Source: Nonomuraea corallina (GTDB lineage Bacteria > Actinomycetota > Actinomycetes > Streptosporangiales > Streptosporangiaceae). From it: a stretch of DNA of 64,000 nt. This document shows, one piece after another, positions 56,386-64,000 of this stretch. Within the stretch, counting starts at the first letter, position 1; every line of letters begins with the position of its first letter. Under the pieces are notes generated by a model. That model was not told the origin of the DNA, ran no database searches, and saw nothing but the letters and a program-made list of their open reading frames with translations. Made by a program: the position numbers and the translations under genes. Location: assembly GCF_027620315.1 (NCBI RefSeq), contig NZ_JAPNNL010000017.1:1-64000 (forward strand), given 5' to 3'.

Positions 56386-57044
56386 TCTCGGTCCTGCTGG
56401 TGGACGACCACGCCCTGGTCCGCAAGGGCTTCCGGCTGATGCTGGACGCGCAGCCCGACCTCACCGTGGTGGGCGAGGCGGGCGACGGCGCGGAGGCGGT
56501 GCGGCTCAGCGCGGAGCTGCGGCCCGACGTGGTGGTGATGGACCTGCACATGCCCGAGCTGGACGGGGTCCGCGCCACCGAGCTGATCGCCGAGGCGCTG
56601 CCGGACGTGCGGGTGCTCGCGCTGAGCACGTTCGACCTCGACGAGAACGTGGTCGCGGCGCTGCGCGCGGGCGCCTGCGGCTTCCTGCCCAAGGACGTCT
56701 CGCCCGAGGAACTGGTCGAGGGCGTACGGGTGGTCCACGCCGGTGAGGCGGCCCTGGCGCCCCGGCTGCTGACCCGGCTGATCGGCACGTTCGTGCGGGC
56801 GCCCGAGCCGCCGCGCGCGGCCCGCCGGTCCCTCAGGCTGGACGCGCTCACCGACCGCGAGCGGGAGATCCTCAGGCTGATCGCGCGCGGCCTGTCCAAC
56901 GCGGAGATCGCCGGTGAGCTGGCCGTCTCCCCGTCCACGATCAAGAACCACGTGACGAGCCTGTTCGCCAAGATCGGCGCGCGGGACCGGGCGCAGGCGG
57001 TGATCTTCGCGTACGAGGCCGCGCTGGTCAGTCCCGGAGAGTAG
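56382..57044 (+). CDS. Two-component response regulator (NarL/FixJ family)
   Basis: Receiver domain with acidic pocket LLVDDH and phospho-acceptor Asp in VVVMDLHMPELDG (~52); LALSTFDLDENVV and FLPKDVSPEELVEG with the conserved Lys; LuxR-type helix-turn-helix LTDREREILRLIARGLSNAE near 150-170. GTG start at 56382. 220 residues. Likely controls the ABC genes 80 bp downstream. Confidence 0.95.
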   Translation: MISVLLVDDHALVRKGFRLMLDAQPDLTVVGEAGDGAEAVRLSAELRPDVVVMDLHMPELDGVRATELIAEALPDVRVLALSTFDLDENVVAALRAGACGFLPKDVSPEELVEGVRVVHAGEAALAPRLLTRLIGTFVRAPEPPRAARRSLRLDALTDREREILRLIARGLSNAEIAGELAVSPSTIKNHVTSLFAKIGARDRAQAVIFAYEAALVSPGE

Positions 57045-57124
57045 GACCAGGGTCCTACGAGGACGGTCGCGGACCGTACCCCGGGGTGAGGACAACGATC
57101 TTCATGGCGATCATGCTGGGACCC

Positions 57125-58015
57125 ATGACCGCTATCCGGACAACCGACCTGACCAAGCACTACGGCAAGACCACGGCCGTGGCCGGCCTGTCGTTCGACG
57201 TGGAGCCCGGCCAAGTGACGGGGTTCCTGGGGCCCAACGGCGCGGGCAAGTCGACGACCATGCGCATGATCCTCGGCCTCGACCACCCGTCGGGCGGGTC
57301 GGCGCTCGTCGACGGCACGCCCTACCAGGAGCTGCGCCACCCCCTGCGCAAGGTCGGCGCGCTGCTGGACGCCAAGGCCGTGCACGGCGGCCGCAGCGCC
57401 CGCAACCACCTGCTCGCCATCGCGGCCAGCAACGGCATACCGGCCGTCCGCGTCGAGGAGGTGCTGGAGATCGTCGGCCTGGCCGCAGTCGCCCGGCGCC
57501 GCGTCGGCGGCTTCTCGCTGGGCATGGCGCAGCGCCTCGGCATCGCCGCCGCGCTGCTCGGCGACCCGGAGATCCTGATCTTCGACGAGCCGGTCAACGG
57601 GCTCGACCCCGACGGCATCCTGTGGATCCGCACGCTCATGCGCGACCTCGCCGCCGAGGGCCGCACCGTGTTCGTCTCCAGTCACCTGATGAGCGAGATG
57701 GCGCAGACCGCCGACCATCTCATCGTCATCGGCAAGGGGCGGATGATCGCCGACACGAGCGTGCGGGAGTTCATCGGGCGCAGCTCGCAGAGCTACGTGC
57801 GGGTCCGCTCACCCCGGCTGGCCGAGGTGGCCGAGCTGGTCAAGGTGGGCGAACTCCACGCCGACCACCTGCGGGTGACCGGGGTCTCACCGCTGGAGAT
57901 CGGCACGATGACCGCCAGGGCGGGACTGCCGCTGGAGGAGCTGACGTACGTCAAGCCCTCGCTCGAAGCCGCCTACATGGAGCTCACCAAGGACAGCCTG
58001 GAGTACACCTCATGA
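57125..58015 (+). CDS. ABC transporter ATP-binding protein
   Basis: Walker A GPNGAGKST near residues 39-47; signature GGFSLGMAQRLGIAAALLG and Walker B ILIFDEPVNGLDP follow, then switch region SSHLMSEM. 296 residues of the DrrA/CcmA type used by exporters. I chose the ATG at 57125 (MTAIRTTDLTKHYG) over upstream ATGs in the 80-bp gap, because the family begins here. Coupled to the permease by ATGA overlap. Confidence 0.93.
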   Translation: MTAIRTTDLTKHYGKTTAVAGLSFDVEPGQVTGFLGPNGAGKSTTMRMILGLDHPSGGSALVDGTPYQELRHPLRKVGALLDAKAVHGGRSARNHLLAIAASNGIPAVRVEEVLEIVGLAAVARRRVGGFSLGMAQRLGIAAALLGDPEILIFDEPVNGLDPDGILWIRTLMRDLAAEGRTVFVSSHLMSEMAQTADHLIVIGKGRMIADTSVREFIGRSSQSYVRVRSPRLAEVAELVKVGELHADHLRVTGVSPLEIGTMTARAGLPLEELTYVKPSLEAAYMELTKDSLEYTS

Positions 58016-58752
58016 TCGACGTCATCCGGTCCGAGTGGATCAAAATGCGGTCGGTGCGGTCCACGGTGTGGACCCTCGTCGGCACCGTGGTGCTGATGCT
58101 GGGCTTCGCCGCCCTGGCCGGCGCCTCCAACAGGAGCATGGCCGAAGGGCCGGTCCCGGGCGACGCGGCGGTCGGCGGCAGCCTGTCCGGCGGGCTGATC
58201 GCCGCGCTGACCATGGCCGCGCTGGGCGTCCTGATGATTTCCAGCGAATACCGCACCGAGGCCATCCGCGTCTCCCTCATGGCCGTGCCCCGGCGCCTGA
58301 CCCTGCTCAGCGCCAAGATCATCGTGTTCACCGCTGTCTCGCTGGTCGTCTGCCTGGTCGCGTCGGCCGGCGCGATCGCCGTCGGCCTGGCGATCATGCA
58401 GCCGCCGTCCGTCGAGGCGGCCGACGTGGCGCGGTCCGCGCTCGGCTCCGCCCTCTACCTGACCGCGTGCGGGCTGTTCGGACTCGGGCTGGGCACGCTG
58501 ATCAGGCACACGGCCGGCGCGATCGTGTCGGCCATCGCGCTGATGCTGGTGCTCCCTCCCCTGACGACCCAGCTGCCGGGTGCGTGGGGAGCCACCGTGT
58601 CCGACTACTTCACCACGAACGCCGGCCAGCTGATCGTCTCCAACCACGCCAACCAGTCCTTGGGTCCGTGGAGCGGGTTCGCGGTCTACCTCGCCTGGGT
58701 GGCCGTCGCCATGCTGGCGGGCGCCGTGCTGATGCGCCGCCGCGACGCCTAG
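58012..58752 (+). CDS. ABC-2 type transporter permease
   Basis: 246 residues with six membrane helices (for example TVWTLVGTVVLMLGFAALAG and LGSALYLTACGLFGLGLGTL). MIDVIRSEWIKMRSVRSTVW is a typical opening for exporters paired with DrrA-type ATPases. Start overlaps the ATPase stop (ATGA). Substrate unknown. Confidence 0.92.
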   Translation: MIDVIRSEWIKMRSVRSTVWTLVGTVVLMLGFAALAGASNRSMAEGPVPGDAAVGGSLSGGLIAALTMAALGVLMISSEYRTEAIRVSLMAVPRRLTLLSAKIIVFTAVSLVVCLVASAGAIAVGLAIMQPPSVEAADVARSALGSALYLTACGLFGLGLGTLIRHTAGAIVSAIALMLVLPPLTTQLPGAWGATVSDYFTTNAGQLIVSNHANQSLGPWSGFAVYLAWVAVAMLAGAVLMRRRDA

Positions 58753-58763
58753 AGTGCGGGCGG

Positions 58764-59558
58764 TCAGCCTGAGGCGAGCTCGCGGCCCCGGTCGCGGGCC
58801 GCCTCGATGGCCGCCAGGAAGGCCGCCCGCACGCTGTGGCGCTCCAGCTCGGCGATGGCCGCGATCGTGGTGCCGCCCGGCGAGGTCACCGCCTCGCGCA
58901 GGATCACCGGGTGCTCGCCCGAGTCGCGGAGCATGACGGCCGCGCCCACGATCGACTGGGTGACCATGTCGAGCGCCGCCGCGCGCGGCATGCCGAGCAG
59001 GATCCCGGCGTCGACCATCGCCTCCACCAGATAGAAGAAGTAGGCCGGCCCGCTGCCCGACAGCGCCGTGGCGGCGTCCTGCTGCGACTCGGGGATGCGC
59101 AGCACCTTGCCGACCGGCCGCAGCAGGTCCTCGGTGCGCCGCAGGTGCTCCTCCCCCGCGTACGCGCCCGCGGAGATCACGCTCATCGCCTCGTCGAACC
59201 GGATGGGAGTGTTGGACATGACCCTGACCACCGCCGTCTCGGCTCCCAGCCGCTGCTCGACGAAGGCCGTGGTGATGCCCGCCGCGGCGGTGATCACCAG
59301 GCGGCCGGGGGGCAGGTGGGGGGCGATCTCGGCGAGCAGCGCGCCCATGTCCTGCGGCTTGACGGCCAGGATGAGCGTGTCGGCCGACTTGGCCGCCTCG
59401 GCGTTGGAGACGGCCCGCACCCCGTAGCTCTCGGCCAGCGCCCGCGCCCGGTCCGGCCGGCGCACGGTGGCCAGCACGTCGCCTGGCTTGAACCCCGCGC
59501 GGAGCAACCCCGACAGCAGGGCCTCGCCCATCTTGCCGGTGCCGAGAATCGCGATCAT
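58764..59558 (-). CDS. proC: Pyrroline-5-carboxylate reductase ProC
   Basis: Last step of proline synthesis with NADPH. The Rossmann motif IAILGTGKMGEALLSGLL starts the protein; SGSGPAYFFYLVEAMVDAGI and SPGGTTIAAIAELE are the family signatures. 264 residues. The proline-degrading enzyme follows 52 bp upstream on the same strand, so synthesis and breakdown genes are adjacent. Confidence 0.95.
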   Translation of the reverse strand: MIAILGTGKMGEALLSGLLRAGFKPGDVLATVRRPDRARALAESYGVRAVSNAEAAKSADTLILAVKPQDMGALLAEIAPHLPPGRLVITAAAGITTAFVEQRLGAETAVVRVMSNTPIRFDEAMSVISAGAYAGEEHLRRTEDLLRPVGKVLRIPESQQDAATALSGSGPAYFFYLVEAMVDAGILLGMPRAAALDMVTQSIVGAAVMLRDSGEHPVILREAVTSPGGTTIAAIAELERHSVRAAFLAAIEAARDRGRELASG

Positions 59559-59610
59559 GTGTTGTCCTCACGCAGTAGACGCCCGGTCGCAGCCTACCGG
59601 CGCGCCGCGG

Positions 59611-60492
59611 TCAGCCCCGCGACAGCAGGGAGCGGGCGAAGAACGCCAGGTTGGCGGGACGCTCGGCCAGCCTGCGCATGAGGTAGGCGTACCAGTCGGC
59701 GCCGTAGGGGACGTACACCCGCATCCTGGCCCCCTGCGCGGCCAGCCGCTCCTGCTCGTCGGGCCGCACCCCGTACAGCATCTGATACTCGAACCCGTTG
59801 TGGTCGCGGCCCTCCAGGACGGCCAGGGTGGCGGCGACGGAGAGGAGCCGAGGGTCGTGGGTGGCGACCATCGGGTAGCCGGTGCCGCCCATCAGCACCC
59901 TGAGGCAGCGCGCGTACGAGCGGTCGATGTCGGCCGCCGAGGTGTGGGCGCCGGGCGCGGTGTAGGCGCCCTTGCACAGCCGCACCCTGGCCCCGTCGAG
60001 CTTGGCGCAGCGCTCGGCGGCGTCGCGCAGGTAGGCCTGGACCACGACGCCCACGCTCGGGTGCTCCTTGCGGAGGGTGGCGTGGACGGAGTGGAGGCCG
60101 GGGATGGTGTCGTGCTCCTCGGCGTCGAGGGTGAGCGTGATGCCCCGCGGCGCGGCGGCCTCGCAGATGGTGGCGGCGTTGTCGAGGGCGAGCTGCTCCG
60201 ACAGCCGCAGCCCGAGCGCGGTGAGCTTGACCGACACGTCCGAGCCCTCCGGCAGCACCCGGAGCAGGTCGAGATAGGCGCGCACGGCGCCCTCCGCCTG
60301 CGCCCTGTCGTGGACGTCCTCGCCGAGGTGGTCGACGGTGACGAGCAGGCCCCTGCGGGTCAGCTCGGCGACCGTGCGGGCGATGTCGTCGGCGACGTAG
60401 CGCCTGACGACGGGGCGGGTCAGCGGCGAGGTGGAGATGACGCGCTCGGCGCGCGCGCTCCTGGAGACGGCGAGTAGGGCCTGACGCAGCAC
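59611..60492 (-). CDS. Proline dehydrogenase (monofunctional PRODH)
   Basis: FAD enzyme that oxidises proline to pyrroline-5-carboxylate and passes electrons to the quinone pool. TIM-barrel motifs: LLVTVDHLGEDVHDR, VSVKLTALGL, VRLCKGAYTAPG, VATHDPRLL and FEYQMLYGVRPDEQ; the C-terminal substrate part YGADWYAYLMRRLAERPAN is present. 293 residues, the usual size for a single-domain enzyme without the P5C dehydrogenase part. Confidence 0.93.
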   Translation of the reverse strand: MLRQALLAVSRSARAERVISTSPLTRPVVRRYVADDIARTVAELTRRGLLVTVDHLGEDVHDRAQAEGAVRAYLDLLRVLPEGSDVSVKLTALGLRLSEQLALDNAATICEAAAPRGITLTLDAEEHDTIPGLHSVHATLRKEHPSVGVVVQAYLRDAAERCAKLDGARVRLCKGAYTAPGAHTSAADIDRSYARCLRVLMGGTGYPMVATHDPRLLSVAATLAVLEGRDHNGFEYQMLYGVRPDEQERLAAQGARMRVYVPYGADWYAYLMRRLAERPANLAFFARSLLSRG

Positions 60493-60625
60493 GGCTCAAC
60501 CCTACTCACCCGGACTCCACCCGCCGCCCCTCCCGCCAGGACCCGCGCGCCCGGGTTTCCTGGGGTGCCCCGCCTCGGGAACCCGACCGGCTGAACCGGA
60601 GACCTGTCATATCCGTCGTAAGGGT

Positions 60626-61102
60626 ATGCGCACAGCGACAGCGACTCTCATGGCCGGATGTCTCCTCCTCACCGCCGGGTGCGGCGCGGAGCGGCCCGCG
60701 GAGCAGGCCGCGTCCCAGGGCCCCGACACGCCGGTGTCCAGCTCGCCGGTGGCGGACGCGGTGACGCCCGCGCCGACGACCGCGCCGACGACCAAGCCCA
60801 AGCCGGTGAAGCCGACAGGTGACGCGGTCAACCCCCGGAAGGTGCGCTTCACCAAGGCGACACCGGTGTCGAAGGGCCGCCAGGTCCGGCTGACCTGGTG
60901 GTCGGGCGTGGAGCCGTGCACGGTGCTGGACCGGGTGAAGGTCAAGGAGACGAGGAAGCGGGTCACGATCACCCTGTACGAGGGCCCGTCGCCGAAGGCC
61001 GAGAACGTCTCCTGCATCATGATCGCTATCGAGAAGACCACGACGGTCAAGCTCAAGTCCCCCATCGGCAAGCGGAAGATCGTCGACGGCGCGAAGAGCT
61101 GA
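60626..61102 (+). CDS. Small secreted lipoprotein of unknown function
   Basis: Signal ends in LLTAGCGAE (lipidated Cys ~19). A Pro/Thr-rich spacer (TPAPTTAPTTKPKPVKPTGD) leads to a compact domain of ~95 residues with two cysteines (GVEPCTVLDRVKVKE and ENVSCIMIAIEK) that may form a disulfide. No known domain recognised. 158 residues. Confidence 0.8.
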   Translation: MRTATATLMAGCLLLTAGCGAERPAEQAASQGPDTPVSSSPVADAVTPAPTTAPTTKPKPVKPTGDAVNPRKVRFTKATPVSKGRQVRLTWWSGVEPCTVLDRVKVKETRKRVTITLYEGPSPKAENVSCIMIAIEKTTTVKLKSPIGKRKIVDGAKS

Positions 61103-61199
61103 CACCCTTTCCCCGCCCTCCGCTCCCGGGAGGCCCGCCCCGCACGGCGTACCCGGAGGCGGACCCCTAAGGGACATCTCAGGGAACAGAACGCCCTAG

Positions 61200-63775
<2,576 letters not shown>

Positions 63776-63794
63776 CAAGGACGAAGGGCCGTAG

Positions 63795-64000
63795 ATGAGC
63801 ACCAAGGACTACCTGGAGAAGGACTACTACGCCGTCCTTGGTGTGCCCAAGTCAGCCACCGCCGACGAGATCAAGAAGGCGTACCGGAAGCTGGCCAGGC
63901 AGTACCACCCCGACACCAACCAGGGCGACTCGGCCAAGGAGAAGAAGTTCAAGGAAGTCTCCGAGGCCTACGACGTCCTGTCCGACAGCAAGCGCCGCAA
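63795..64000 (+). CDS. dnaJ: Co-chaperone DnaJ, first 68 codons (cut by window end)
   Basis: The J-domain is clear: [33 protein letters not shown] with the HPD motif that stimulates DnaK, and [16 protein letters not shown] at 63795 with GAAGGG upstream, 19 bp after grpE. The rest, and the expected hspR gene, lie beyond the window. Confidence 0.97.
   Translation, partial: MSTKDYLEKDYYAVLGVPKSATADEIKKAYRKLARQYHPDTNQGDSAKEKKFKEVSEAYDVLSDSKRR

Overview
The window is high-GC actinobacterial chromosome, most likely from the order Streptosporangiales (Nonomuraea/Streptosporangium-like). The order is an inference; Actinobacteria is secure. Evidence for this is the complete menaquinone-linked complex I operon, Rex with hemACDB, the developmental regulators BldC and BldN with its anti-sigma factor RsbN, GTG starts with GTGA/ATGA stop-start overlaps, HspR-type HAIR boxes before dnaK, and a ccsB/resB/ccdA cytochrome c maturation operon.

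Region 1 (1-5.1 kb) is an accessory segment of lower GC. It holds the 3' part of a DpnII/MboI-type nuclease-domain gene, a fragment of a second msrA 3' end, a Fic protein with a truncated XRE regulator and a striking four-arm inverted-repeat array between them, two small unknown genes, a complete IS256-family element that cuts into the second of these, and the tail of another IS256-type transposase. It ends at intact msrA.

Region 2 (5.1-25.2 kb) is respiratory core: msrA, a RarD-like permease, then (all minus strand) menG, menJ, nuoA to nuoN and a long-chain polyprenyl diphosphate synthase. A perfect Rex operator lies in front of menJ. Quinone methylation, quinone side-chain reduction, complex I and side-chain synthesis are thus adjacent and probably share NADH/NAD+ control.

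Region 3 (25.2-36.9 kb) holds a secreted beta-propeller protein, a DUF4229 membrane protein, bldC behind a structured AT-rich leader, a zincin-like metallopeptidase with in-gene tandem repeats and a small partner, the system II cytochrome c maturation operon (tlpA-ccdA-resB-ccsB) with a near-perfect palindrome in front, a histidine phosphatase, two EamA permeases and a LysR regulator.

Region 4 (36.9-46.2 kb) is haem synthesis on the minus strand: rex-hemA-hemC-hemD-hemB, a small prim-pol-domain gene, and hemL. A second Rex operator overlaps the predicted rex promoter and separates it from a divergent glutaredoxin-like gene. Next is a membrane protein fused to an ABM (antibiotic biosynthesis monooxygenase-like) domain.

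Region 5 (46.2-55.1 kb) holds bldN-rsbN, a HAD phosphatase, an ECF sigma factor coupled to an LCP protein, a lysophospholipid-type acyltransferase with an epimerase, the tiny ribosomal protein bS22, a small excisionase-like HTH protein, a conserved protein of unknown function and acuC. Region 6 (55.2-64 kb) holds a two-component system with an ABC exporter, proC, proline dehydrogenase, a lipoprotein and the heat-shock operon dnaK-grpE-dnaJ (dnaJ cut by the window end) with two HAIR boxes around its promoter.

No tRNA, rRNA, CRISPR array or prophage was recognised.
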